DNA of 64,000 bases from JAFLCM01 sp046154665 (GCA_046154665.1 JBJXFG010000108.1:1-64000), one strand, 5' to 3'. Positions 1 to 7,614 are shown, numbered from the stretch's first letter. Notes: a model not told the origin generated them from the sequence alone. A program made the numbers and translations.

Positions 1-10
1 CTTCCGATCT
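1..10. other. sequencing-adapter remnant at contig end
   Basis: The first ten bases are CTTCCGATCT, identical to the 3' end of the common Illumina adapter. They are followed at once by a tandem repeat, a typical place for an assembly to break. I read this as untrimmed adapter rather than genomic sequence. Confidence 0.7.
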
Positions 11-79
11 CCCGCCCACCCGCCCACCCGCCCACCCGCCCACCCGGCCCCCCGCCCACTCCCCACTGCACCCACTCCC
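11..79 (+). repeat. 8-bp tandem repeat (CCCGCCCA)n as C-rich leader
   Basis: Four perfect CCCGCCCA copies (11-42), one variant and one more perfect copy (51-58) run into further C-rich words that reach the ATG at 80. No Shine-Dalgarno is visible. This is the C-rich, upstream form of the octamer repeats seen throughout the window. Confidence 0.85.
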
Positions 80-1003
80 ATGCCCTTCACCATCCGCTTC
101 ACCGTCACCGGCCCGCTCGCAAAGGGCGTGCTCGACACCGTCAAGGTTCCGCACCGCCGCGTCCACCTGGTGCGCGAGCAGGAGATGCCGCTTCCCCGGC
201 TCTGGCTCGACCGTGAAAAGCCTGAGCCCAACAGCCCCGACCCCTTGCGCCGTGAAGGGCTCTGGACGCCGGAGCGCTGGGGCTCGTCCATCTTCGATCC
301 CAAGTGGTCGCTCGCCGTGCTCGAGCGCTGGATCGACACCTTCGGCAAGTCGCGCGACATGAACGACGAGGTCATCCTCGACATCGAGGACGTGCATCCC
401 ATCGCGGGCGCCCAGGCCCGCGATGCCCGCGCCAACTTCGAGCAGATGCAGAAGGACCTGGCCCGCCGCGGCCTGCTGGCGGGCGAGCCGCTCAACAGCG
501 ACGTGATCCGCGCCGGCCTTCGCCAGGTGTGGGAGCTCCTGCTCGACCATCTCACGGCCTACGGCCTCGACGTCTCGGTCTACGGCCACACCCCGGAGTG
601 GCTGAACGATCCGCACGCGATGGCCGAAGAGCGCGGCTGGTTCTTCCGCCGCCTGCCTCGCACCCACCCGGTCATCTACGAGTGGATGGAGGGCCGCCCC
701 GCCGAACTTCACCAGCACCAGGTGGCCCGCGAGCGCACGCTGGCGGCCCAGCGCGTGGCCCCGCTGGTGCCCTGTCACCCCTTCGTCACGCCGGTGCTCG
801 ACGCTGGGCACCGTGACAGGTTCGTGAGCCGCGCCCACTTCCGCGGCATGCTCCAGGGCGCCAAGCAGGCGGGCGCTCAGGGCGTGGTGGTCTGGTACCA
901 CGCCGGCGACACCAGGCAACTGGCCCGCTGGATCGGCAGCGCCGAGTGGATCAACGCCGAACTCGCCGCCGCGATCGCGCCCCCCGTCGAGGCTGCGACA
1001 TGA
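80..1003 (+). CDS. TIM-barrel-like hypothetical protein
   Basis: This 307-residue protein has no signal peptide or membrane segment. Hydrophobic strand-like segments ending in acidic residues (VILDIEDVH near 98-106, GVVVWYHAGD near 268-277) suggest a glycosidase-like TIM barrel, but I cannot name a family and no catalytic pair is certain. It leads a four-gene chain in which each stop overlaps the next start as ATGA, so it is probably translated together with the DUF5131 gene. The start directly follows a C-rich octamer leader rather than a Shine-Dalgarno. Function is unknown; residence in the prophage is inferred from its neighbours. Confidence 0.75.
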   Translation: MPFTIRFTVTGPLAKGVLDTVKVPHRRVHLVREQEMPLPRLWLDREKPEPNSPDPLRREGLWTPERWGSSIFDPKWSLAVLERWIDTFGKSRDMNDEVILDIEDVHPIAGAQARDARANFEQMQKDLARRGLLAGEPLNSDVIRAGLRQVWELLLDHLTAYGLDVSVYGHTPEWLNDPHAMAEERGWFFRRLPRTHPVIYEWMEGRPAELHQHQVARERTLAAQRVAPLVPCHPFVTPVLDAGHRDRFVSRAHFRGMLQGAKQAGAQGVVVWYHAGDTRQLARWIGSAEWINAELAAAIAPPVEAAT

Positions 1004-2166
1004 GCACAGCTACGGGCATCGAATGGACCGAACGAGTTTGGAACCCCGTGGTGGGCTGCACGCCGGTGTCGCCGGGCTGCCTCAACTGCTACGCGGCCAC
1101 CATGGCGCGGCGGCTGGAGGGGATGGGCAAGCCGGAGTACCAGCCGCGCGAGGTGCCGTTGACGGCGAAGGAACTCCGAGAGGCGCACGCCGCGGTTGGC
1201 GGCGGCAAACTCCACGACCACGAGCGTGTCAAGGAAATCCGCATCGCCGAGGTGTGTGGCGGCCGCGCCGTGTTCACCGGCGACGTGCGGACGGTGCCGG
1301 ATCGGCTCGACGTGCCCCTGAAACGCCGCACGCCCACCGTGTGGTTCGTCAACAGCATGTCCGACCTGTTCCACGGGGCGGTACCATTCGAGTTCATCGA
1401 CCGGGTGTTCGCGGTGATGGCGCTGTGCCCGCAGCACACGTTCCAGGTGCTCACCAAGCGGCCCGTGCGGATGGCGGAGTACATGACCCGCCGGCGGGTG
1501 ATCTACGACGGATTCAGCCGGAAGTTTGGGGCGTCGAAGATGGAGAAGTCGCCCTGCGATGATGTCTACACCATCGTCCGCAAGCATCCGGGGCACGAAC
1601 GCGATGCGCTGATCTGGCCCCTCCCCAACGTCTGGCTGGGCACGAGCGTGGAGGACCAGCAGCGTGCCGACGAGCGGATTCCCCACCTGCTCCGCTGCCC
1701 CGCCGCCGTTCGCTTTCTCTCCTGCGAGCCGCTGCTGGGGGCGGTGGACCTGTCGCAGTGGTTGTGGACGATGGACGGCGACAGGCGACATGGTCGGCTG
1801 AATCACCTGCACTGGGTCATCACCGGCGGCGAGAGCGGCCCGAAGTCGCGGCCCTGCAACGTCGAGTGGATCAGGTCCATCGTCACGCAGTGCAAGGCGG
1901 CGGGGGTGCCGTGCTTCACGAAACAACTCGGTGCCATGCCCGTCGTCACGGACGCCGAGGCGGTGGCGATCGGCAATCAGTGGAAGGCCGAAGGGCTGAC
2001 CGGGCGGCACTACTGCGGGCGCGGTGATGGAACATTCGTGCTGACGCTGAAGGACAAGAAGGGCGGCGACCCCGCCGAATGGCCGCAGGACTTGCGAGTC
2101 CGCGAGATGCCCACCATCGCCGACGCCGCGGGCACTCCCTCAGCTGCGCTGGAGAACGCCGCATGA
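1000..2166 (+). CDS. phage Gp37/Gp68 family protein (DUF5131)
   Basis: 388 residues. The start is the ATG that overlaps the previous stop by four bases; it begins MSTATGIEWTERVWNPVVGC. The N-terminus holds the family hallmark CTPVSPGCLNCYA, a CX6CX2C cluster that resembles an iron-sulfur or radical-SAM-type site. Later segments include WFVNSMSDLFH, FQVLTKRP, WLGTSVEDQ and ITGGESGP, all typical of DUF5131. The family is common in phages and mobile elements; the biochemical role is not established, though the cysteines suggest a metal cofactor. An ATGA overlap links it to the next small gene. Confidence 0.9.
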   Translation: MSTATGIEWTERVWNPVVGCTPVSPGCLNCYAATMARRLEGMGKPEYQPREVPLTAKELREAHAAVGGGKLHDHERVKEIRIAEVCGGRAVFTGDVRTVPDRLDVPLKRRTPTVWFVNSMSDLFHGAVPFEFIDRVFAVMALCPQHTFQVLTKRPVRMAEYMTRRRVIYDGFSRKFGASKMEKSPCDDVYTIVRKHPGHERDALIWPLPNVWLGTSVEDQQRADERIPHLLRCPAAVRFLSCEPLLGAVDLSQWLWTMDGDRRHGRLNHLHWVITGGESGPKSRPCNVEWIRSIVTQCKAAGVPCFTKQLGAMPVVTDAEAVAIGNQWKAEGLTGRHYCGRGDGTFVLTLKDKKGGDPAEWPQDLRVREMPTIADAAGTPSAALENAA

Positions 2167-2486
2167 TCCCCATCGACTTCGACGGCTCCAACGCCCTTCT
2201 CTCCGGACCGCCGGGCTCGGACATCCAGCCGCTGCACTGCTTCCGCGCCCACATCGCGCTGCGCGATCCCGAAGACCCCAAGGCCGCGCCGGTCCCCACC
2301 GGTTCGGTGATGACCATCTCGCGCTGGAAGCTCACCGCCGAGGAAGTGGCCGAGCTGCTCAAGACCAAGACGGTGTGGCTGTGCGTCATGTCGCCTCGTG
2401 AGGCAGCGATGAACCCCGCCTACATCACCGGCACCCGCCCGGCGGAACTGCCCCCGCTCGCCCCCGCAACGGAGGCGCACCCATGA
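2163..2486 (+). CDS. small hypothetical phage protein
   Basis: 107 residues, starting MIPIDFDGSN at an ATG that overlaps the stop of the DUF5131 gene (ATGA) and ending in another ATGA overlap with the DnaA-like gene. The middle (SRWKLTAEEVAELLKTKTVWL) has an amphipathic helix followed by a strand. I recognise no family. The tight four-base overlaps on both sides argue for a real, translationally coupled gene. Confidence 0.7.
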   Translation: MIPIDFDGSNALLSGPPGSDIQPLHCFRAHIALRDPEDPKAAPVPTGSVMTISRWKLTAEEVAELLKTKTVWLCVMSPREAAMNPAYITGTRPAELPPLAPATEAHP

Positions 2487-3214
2487 CCGCCACCGCCACT
2501 CTCAAGCCGATGTTCACCGCCGCCCAGATCAAGTCCGCGGTGTGCCGCACCTTCGACGTGCGCGACGTGTCGTTGCCTGCGCGCCGCCGCACCCGCAGTC
2601 GGGCCGAGTCCAGCGCCGTCGCCGTGTACATGCTCCGCACGCTCTGCGCCATGCCGTTTCGTGACATCGCCGACGAGCTCAGATACGCCAGTCCGTCAGG
2701 CCCGATCAACGCATTTCAAACGATGATCAGCCGCATTCGCTTCGGGGGGGGCCGGGGCCGGGGCGCGAATGCGGGGAACAGGGACCTCCGCGCCGGGCTC
2801 GACCGCGCCGTCGCCCACCTGCACGGCTACCAACCGCAACTCCGCGCCGCGCCCACCAACGCCCGTGCCATCCCGACCCGCCCCCCGCGCCGCCCCACGC
2901 CGCACGAAGTGCTCGTCTGCGTCTGCGCCGCCACAAGGGCGGGGGGCGTGGCAGGCGGCGATGGCCTGAGCGAATCAGACGTGATGTCGAGCGCCCGATC
3001 GCGCCCCCTCTGCCGCGCCCGCGCTGTCTACGCCGCCCTCTGCCGTCGCCACACAGACCATTCGTTCCCCGAGATCGCCGCGGCCATGTCCCGGCCCACG
3101 GGTCACAGCACGATCGTCTTCGCCGCCCAGAGGTTCGCCCGCGAAGCCGCCCGCGACCCCGAACTCCGACAGCTCGCCCACCGCGCCGAGTCGCTGCTCG
3201 TCGCATGCCCTTGA
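2483..3214 (+). CDS. protein with two DnaA domain IV-like modules
   Basis: 243 residues. Residues about 12-86 and 141-220 each look like the DNA-binding domain IV of DnaA. Copy 1 has a basic RRRTRSRAESSAVAVYMLR stretch and PFRDIADEL. Copy 2 has SRPLCRARAVYAALCRRHTD, SFPEIAAAM and RPTGHSTIVFAAQR, matching the DnaA pattern (compare GRDHTTVMHAVRTI in the DnaA at 18912). There is no AAA+ ATPase domain. The linker is Arg/Pro/Gly-rich. Two linked origin-box readers without an ATPase suggest a phage regulator or replication modulator that binds DnaA-box-like repeats. The fold is recognised by motif only; the role is inference. The gene is coupled to the preceding one by an ATGA overlap. Confidence 0.8.
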   Translation: MTATATLKPMFTAAQIKSAVCRTFDVRDVSLPARRRTRSRAESSAVAVYMLRTLCAMPFRDIADELRYASPSGPINAFQTMISRIRFGGGRGRGANAGNRDLRAGLDRAVAHLHGYQPQLRAAPTNARAIPTRPPRRPTPHEVLVCVCAATRAGGVAGGDGLSESDVMSSARSRPLCRARAVYAALCRRHTDHSFPEIAAAMSRPTGHSTIVFAAQRFAREAARDPELRQLAHRAESLLVACP

Positions 3215-3267
3215 TGCCTCGATGCCTCCTCCCCCACTCCCGACTGCCCACTCAAGACTCCCCCAAC
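3210..3267 (+). repeat. C-rich octamer leader
   Basis: TGATGCCTCGATGCCTCC followed by CCCACTCCCGACTGCCCACTC words fills the 53-bp gap and ends at the ATG at 3268. It is the upstream (C-rich) form of the window's octamer repeats; no Shine-Dalgarno is visible. Confidence 0.75.
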
Positions 3268-3738
3268 ATGGACCCCAAAGCCCTCAAATCCCTGGTCGAG
3301 CGCAGCATCGTCCCGATGAAGACGCGCCTCAACCTCGGGCCCGTCGAGGTCACCTACTTCACCAACAGCCGCCTGGCCCGCGACGACGACGGCATGACCC
3401 GCGGCACCGCGAATCCGAATCCCCTCTACGGCCGCGTCACCATCGAGCTCGACCCGACGCACCTGGACGATGACGATGAAGCGCTCCACGTCCTGCGTCA
3501 CGAGCTGCTGCACTGCTACAACCAGCCCCTGAGCATGCACCACCGGCTCTGCCTCAGCGTCGCCGCCGAAGCCGCGCACCCGGCCCTCGAAGAGAGCCTC
3601 ACCCAGAACAGCGAACTCGAAGTCCTCGCTCTGGAGCGCATGCTCGACGCCCTGGGCATGACCCCCAAGGCGCTCGCCGCCCCGCTCAAAACGAACCCCG
3701 ACCGTCAGAGAGGGGCCAAGCGAAAACGACCCGGGTGA
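3268..3738 (+). CDS. putative phage metallopeptidase (HExxH)
   Basis: 156 residues, starting MDPKALKSLV. The segment HVLRHELLHCYNQ carries a HELLH zinc-binding and catalytic motif, preceded by a strand-rich region (GRVTIELDPTHL) as in SprT-like or phage-borne minimal gluzincins. A third ligand may be one of the glutamates in EESLTQNSELE downstream. No signal peptide is present, so it should act in the cytoplasm. The start was chosen because the ATG follows the C-rich leader and no earlier conserved sequence is seen. The substrate is unknown. Confidence 0.75.
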   Translation: MDPKALKSLVERSIVPMKTRLNLGPVEVTYFTNSRLARDDDGMTRGTANPNPLYGRVTIELDPTHLDDDDEALHVLRHELLHCYNQPLSMHHRLCLSVAAEAAHPALEESLTQNSELEVLALERMLDALGMTPKALAAPLKTNPDRQRGAKRKRPG

Positions 3739-3824
3739 CCCACAGCACCGCCCGAAGATTGATCCACATCATCGAACCCAGCCGATCCACCATCATCGAC
3801 CCCGCACGAACGCAATGAGAGCGC

Positions 3825-4691
3825 ATGCGCCATCAGCCCCCGGCCAACCCGCCGACGGCCTGGTCACTCGACCGAGCCGACGCGATGGATTGGCTGCGTA
3901 TGCTGCCCAGCGATCAAGCCGACGCGGTGTTGACCGATCCCCCATACGGCATCGACTACCGATGCTTCAAGGGTGGAGCGGGACCTCCGGGGCCGCGCTC
4001 GGGTACGTCGGCTCTCCGAGCCGACTCTTCTCCGGGGCCTTCACCCCGACTCCCCACTCCCGACTCCCCACTCCCGCCCGCGCGCTTCGCGCGGGTCCTC
4101 AACGACGACGCCCCGTTCATCTGGTGGCTGAGGGAAGCGTGGCGTGTGACCAGACCGCGCGGGTGCCTCATCTGCTTCGCGGGCTGGCAGACCAGCGACG
4201 CCTGGCGCGAGGCGATCAAGTGGGCGGGCTGGCGTCTGCGCTCGATGGTGATCTGGGACAAGGAGGTCCCCGGCCTGGGCGACTTCCAGCAGGACTTCGC
4301 GCCCAGCCACGAGCTGATCTGGTTCGCCGTCAAGCCCGCTCATTGCAGGGCCGCGGGCTTCCGCTTCCAACGCTCCGGGGATTCCGGAAAGTTGGATCGC
4401 CCCAGGTCCGTGCTCCGCTGCAAGGTGCCATCTCGATCTTCGCGCGTGCATCCGACGGAGAAGCCGGTGGAGCTTCTCCGCACGCTCATCCGCGCCACGG
4501 TGCCCGAGGGCGGCCTGGTCCTCGACCCCTTCGCAGGCAGCGCCTCGACGGGCGAAGCCGCGCTCACCGAGGGACGCCGCTTCGCGGGCTGCGAGCTCAG
4601 CGAAGCGCACCACGCCAATGCGACCAAACGCCTGACGGAGCTCGCGCCCCCACTCGATCCGGTCCTTCAAGGGGCGTTGAAGCCCAGATGA
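3825..4691 (+). CDS. DNA methyltransferase, beta class (DPPY)
   Basis: 288 residues. Motif IV, TDPPYGIDY, lies near residue 37 and the AdoMet-binding DPFAGSAS motif lies near residue 233, preceded by HPTEKPVELL. This order is that of beta-class N6-adenine or N4-cytosine methyltransferases. No restriction endonuclease is adjacent, so it is probably a solitary prophage enzyme. Residues about 50-88, right after the catalytic motif, are repeat-derived: they correspond to a hairpin at 4007-4025, octamer words CCCCACTCCCGA and a second hairpin at 4076-4094, all read through in frame. Whether the enzyme tolerates this insert is unknown. Specificity cannot be predicted. Confidence 0.85.
   Translation: MRHQPPANPPTAWSLDRADAMDWLRMLPSDQADAVLTDPPYGIDYRCFKGGAGPPGPRSGTSALRADSSPGPSPRLPTPDSPLPPARFARVLNDDAPFIWWLREAWRVTRPRGCLICFAGWQTSDAWREAIKWAGWRLRSMVIWDKEVPGLGDFQQDFAPSHELIWFAVKPAHCRAAGFRFQRSGDSGKLDRPRSVLRCKVPSRSSRVHPTEKPVELLRTLIRATVPEGGLVLDPFAGSASTGEAALTEGRRFAGCELSEAHHANATKRLTELAPPLDPVLQGALKPR
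3985..4097. repeat. repeat element inserted in frame in methyltransferase
   Basis: The insert contains the palindrome GTCGGCTCTCCGAGCCGAC (4007-4025), C-rich octamer words (4041-4075) and a GC hairpin GCCCGCGCG/CGCGCGGG (4076-4094). The surrounding frame stays open. A related GTCGGCTCGGAGCGCCGAC word occurs between genes at about 14270. Confidence 0.7.
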
Positions 4692-4765
4692 ACCCCGCTT
4701 CCACCGCCTTCCACCTTCCACCTTTTGCCGGAAGCAAACGGCGATACCAGCCCAGAAACGCGGTC

Positions 4766-4903
4766 CGTTTCACACTTTGGTGGTAGCCACTCGCCGCCGA
4801 TCCCCGCCGTTTCACACTTTGCCCCGGCCACAAGCGGCACCCCTAAATCCCGATCCCACAAAGGGTTACGTCCAAAACCGCCGCTCCCCGGCGTTTCACA
4901 CTT
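4766..4903 (+). repeat. three direct copies of CGTTTCACACTT
   Basis: Identical 12-mers start at 4766, 4808 and 4892, i.e. 42 and 84 bp apart. They lie in the non-coding scar between the methyltransferase and the truncated capsid gene. The sequence between copies is not conserved, so it is not a CRISPR array. Function unknown; it may mark the rearrangement that removed the packaging genes. Confidence 0.6.
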
Positions 4904-5665
4904 CCCCCTGCCCGTGATGAGGGCGACGCGCGCCCCGCCGCCCGCTTCACCAACCGCGTCCGCAAGGCCAACTACACGCAGATCTTCACCGCCTCGGTCG
5001 AGGTCAGCGGCTCGCAGCAGGCGTCGACCAAGGTCGCCGTCAGCGATGAGTTCGACTACCAGAAGCAGGAGCGACTCCGCGAGCTGCTGCGCGACCTCGA
5101 GAACTGCGTGATCAACGGCGTGTCACCGGCGGTCAACCCGCAGGGCGACGCGACCACGCGGCGCACGCTGCTGGGCATCATCCCGGCGCTCACGAGCAAC
5201 CGCTATGTGCCGGGCGTGGGCGGATTCCCCGCCGGCGCCGGCGCACAATCGAAAGACCTCACCGAGACCATCCTCAACACCGCGATGCGGCTGGTGTGGG
5301 ACAAGTCCAACGGCGGGATCGACACCATCCTCGTCGGGGGCGTGCAGAAACGCCGCATCAACTCGTTCATCACCGGCTCGCGCGGCTACGAGAGCCGCGA
5401 CACCCGGCTCATCGACAAGGTCAGCGTCTACGAGTCCGACTTCGGCGTGTGCCGCGTCGTCCTCAGCCGCTATGTACCGCCCGACGCGCTGGTGCTGCTC
5501 TCGTCGGCCCGCGTCAACGTGCTGCCGCTGGCCGGCCGCTCGTTCCAGTTCAAGCGCCTGGCGTCGACCGGCGACAGCGACATCGGCCAGGTCATCGGCG
5601 AGTACACCGTCGAGATGAAGAACGAGGGCGCCCACGCCATCGTCACCGGCTTGTCCACCACCTGA
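4847..5665 (+). pseudogene. major capsid protein, SU10 type, 5'-truncated
   Basis: The frame reads DEGDARPAARFTNRV, then ANYTQIFTASVEVSGSQQAS, then DEFDYQKQERLRELLRDLEN and on to about 248 residues from the first similarity (~4916). This is the SU10/DUF5309-type major capsid pattern. The family normally has about 65-90 residues before the EGD segment; here they are missing, and a stop at 4844 precedes the frame. There is no ATG, GTG or TTG in this frame between 4847 and a GTG at 5108, which lies inside the conserved fold. I therefore call it a broken gene left by a deletion that also removed terminase and portal. Similarity is judged from memory of the family. Confidence 0.75.
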
Positions 5666-5689
5666 TTCATCGTCTCTCTCCTCCCGTGC

Positions 5690-5727
5690 GCCCCGGGCGG
5701 CGTTCGCCGCGCCGCTCGGGGTTTCTT
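5690..5727 (+). terminator. intrinsic terminator-like hairpin after capsid gene
   Basis: CCCCGGGCGGCG pairs with GCCGCTCGGGG around a short TTCGCC turn and is followed by TTTCTT, 25 bp after the capsid stop. Confidence 0.5.
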
Positions 5728-5728
5728 G

Positions 5729-5835
5729 CGAAGGTGCGGAGGTGCGGAGGTGTGAAGGTGCGAAGAGGCAAAGACACGGCGCCGCGCAGCAACGGCTCCG
5801 GCCGCACTCCCCTTCGCACCTCCGCACCTCCTCCC
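5729..5835. repeat. foldback of G-rich/C-rich octamers
   Basis: A G-rich arm (GGTGCGGAGGTGCGGAGGTG, 5733-5752) follows the capsid stop, and the complementary C-rich arm (CTTCGCACCTCCGCACCTCC, 5812-5831) precedes the next start at 5871. On the coding strand the arms can pair into a long hairpin. Confidence 0.75.
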
Positions 5836-5870
5836 TCCACTCCGCCCCCACCATCCGCCGAGGTCCACAG

Positions 5871-6521
5871 ATGATCGCCACCGACCGAGACCTTCTGGTG
5901 TTCGAGCCGCGACTCTTCAACGAGATGGCCGCCGCCGCCCACCGCATCTTTGATGCTTCCAACGTCGCTTCCTTTGATTCCGCCGGCACCACCGTCACCG
6001 TCACCGGCGGCCGGTGGAACGACTGGGGCGTCGGCGCCGGGTGGGTGATCCTCATCAACGATGCGCCCGCTGAAGTCATCACGCGCTTCAGCCAGACGCA
6101 GCTCTATGTGACCAAGCTGCGCGAGAGCCCAACCGCCGCGGTCATCGCCGCGGGCTCGGGGTCGGGGCTGTCGGCCCGCATCTCGACCTTCCGCCCGCAG
6201 CTCGAGGCCGTTCACGAGGCGATCCTCCGCGCCCTGGGCATCGAGCCCACGCAACCCGCCGGCCCGGGCGTGATCACCGAAGCGAACATCACCAACCCCA
6301 AGGCGCTGCTCCGCGCCGAGTGCTTGGGCACGCTGGCGATGATCTACTCCGCCGCCGCCGTGGCCAGCGGCGAAAACAACATCCACTGGGCCAAGGCCAG
6401 CACCTACGCCGACCGCTACGCCGAGGAACGCCGACGACTCACTGTGAACATCGACACCAACGCCGACGGCAAGGCCGACGCGGTCCGCCGAATCTCCCCG
6501 GCCTGGCTCGTGCGAGCCTAG
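5871..6521 (+). CDS. hypothetical phage head-tail region protein
   Basis: 216 residues, starting MIATDRDLLVFEP. The order is an alpha-helical N-terminus (NEMAAAAHRIFDAS), a beta-rich part with TVTVTGGRWNDWGVG and LYVTKLRE, then a helical C-terminal half. It sits directly downstream of the capsid gene, where head-completion or capsid-associated proteins are usually encoded. I do not recognise a family; the structural role is inferred from position only. The start lies at the end of a C-rich leader. Confidence 0.7.
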   Translation: MIATDRDLLVFEPRLFNEMAAAAHRIFDASNVASFDSAGTTVTVTGGRWNDWGVGAGWVILINDAPAEVITRFSQTQLYVTKLRESPTAAVIAAGSGSGLSARISTFRPQLEAVHEAILRALGIEPTQPAGPGVITEANITNPKALLRAECLGTLAMIYSAAAVASGENNIHWAKASTYADRYAEERRRLTVNIDTNADGKADAVRRISPAWLVRA

Positions 6522-6534
6522 AGCGGCATCCCAC

Positions 6535-6649
6535 CAACTCGATGCCTCGATGCCCAGATACCTCGATGCCTTCCCCCTCCGCACCTCCACACCTCCGCAA
6601 CTTCTCCCACTCCGTGCCTTCGTGCCTCCGTGCCTGAGTGCCTTCCCCC
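6535..6649 (+). repeat. C-rich octamer leader array
   Basis: Words such as ACTCGATGCC, CTCCGCACCTCC, CTCCGTGCC, TTCGTGCC and TGAGTGCC follow one another with 8-bp spacing and end in CTTCCCCC directly before the ATG at 6650. This is the most varied upstream array in the window; it holds three different octamer families in series. Confidence 0.8.
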
Positions 6650-7060
6650 ATGATCATCCTCTCCCCCTCCAACGTCACGCTCGGCACCGTCGAGCTCACG
6701 CACGTTGACAGCGTGCTGCTCAGCCGCACCGCGGATCGCTTGGTGATCGAGCACACCGACCAGGGCTCGCACGTCGGCTTCGTCGATGTGCCCGAGCGCC
6801 GATCCACCTTCACCATCCGACGCCGCGTGCAAGACGACGAAGCCGCCCCGGCCAAGCCCGGCGACAGCGTTGCCCTCGCCTTCAACACCGCCGAGAGCGC
6901 CGCCGCCGGTCGCGCCCGACGCATCAGCGCCAGCGTCGTCGTCACCTCCGTCATCAACGACCTCGCCGCACGCCGAAGCGTCATTCAGACCATCACCGCC
7001 ATCGCCTTCAGCACCGACGGCATCGCCGACCCCGTCACCGAATCCCTCGTCTCACCCTAG
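6650..7060 (+). CDS. hypothetical phage structural protein
   Basis: 136 residues starting MIILSPSNVTLG. It is strand-rich (SVLLSRTADRLVIEH, RSTFTIRRRVQ) with a conserved-looking spacing typical of small tail-tube or head-tail connector proteins, but no motif allows a firm call. Its position after the capsid and the 216-residue protein, and before another small beta protein, supports a virion role. The start is the ATG at the end of the octamer leader. Confidence 0.65.
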   Translation: MIILSPSNVTLGTVELTHVDSVLLSRTADRLVIEHTDQGSHVGFVDVPERRSTFTIRRRVQDDEAAPAKPGDSVALAFNTAESAAAGRARRISASVVVTSVINDLAARRSVIQTITAIAFSTDGIADPVTESLVSP

Positions 7061-7097
7061 CTCACCACCACGCCACCCCTCCATCCCCGCGCGACTC

Positions 7098-7155
7098 CGT
7101 ACCCAACCCACTCCGTGCCTTTGTGCCTCCGTGCCTCCTTGCCTTCCCCACACCC
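7098..7155 (+). repeat. C-rich octamer leader
   Basis: CTCCGTGCCTTTGTGCCTCC and CTTGCCTTCCCC words with 8-bp spacing occupy the gap up to the ATG at 7156. No Shine-Dalgarno is visible. Confidence 0.75.
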
Positions 7156-7524
7156 ATGGCTTCCACCTTCAACAACCAGAACCTGTTCAACTCCGGCCCG
7201 CACCGGTTCCACGTCCGCGCCGTCGGCAGGCTCACCACCGCGCCGCTGCGAGGCTCCAACTTCAACACCACCACGCGCGATGAGGCCGTGCTTGAAGTGG
7301 AGATCACCCAGACCGGTCGGCTCATCGCCGCAACCGAATCCGCACTTTGGGCCCTCTTCGACATCGCTCGCGGCGTCGCCGAGGCGACCACCGCGGGCGG
7401 GCTGATCGACCACTCAGGCAAGTCGTGGCCCGGCATGCGCCTGCTCCGAATCGACCCCACCGGCCCCGTCGACCGAGGCCGGGTCTTCAGCCTGCCCTAC
7501 ACCGCACGCTACCTCAAGATGTAA
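7156..7524 (+). CDS. small hypothetical phage tail-type protein
   Basis: 122 residues, beginning MASTFNNQNLFNSGPHRFHV and ending FSLPYTARYLKM. It is predicted to be mostly beta strand (AVLEVEITQTGRLIA, GRVFSLPYTARYL), in line with small tail or decoration proteins. No family is recognised; assignment rests on position in the capsid-proximal cluster. Confidence 0.65.
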   Translation: MASTFNNQNLFNSGPHRFHVRAVGRLTTAPLRGSNFNTTTRDEAVLEVEITQTGRLIAATESALWALFDIARGVAEATTAGGLIDHSGKSWPGMRLLRIDPTGPVDRGRVFSLPYTARYLKM

Positions 7525-7532
7525 CCGCGCCA

Positions 7533-7614
7533 ACGAGCCCGAGCGTGAGCGAGCGGGTCGAGACACCAACCACGCTCACCAACACAACCCGTCGCTCACG
7601 CTCCGGGCTCGTGG
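7533..7614. repeat. REP-like doublet (family B), inverted pair
   Basis: ACGAGCCCGAGCGTGAGCG (from 7533) and its inverted partner GTCGCTCACGCTCCGGGCTC (to about 7611) lie 30 bp apart between two co-directional genes. The same word recurs at 33317, 47764, 47825 and 53246, and with changes inside genes at 26222 and 33400. It behaves like a bacterial REP/BIME unit. Confidence 0.85.

Noticed and set aside
4725..5111. Ser/Arg-rich ORF in another frame before the capsid fragment
   Set aside because: Its C-terminal half is an out-of-frame reading of the conserved capsid sequence, and its N-terminal half is the repeat scar.
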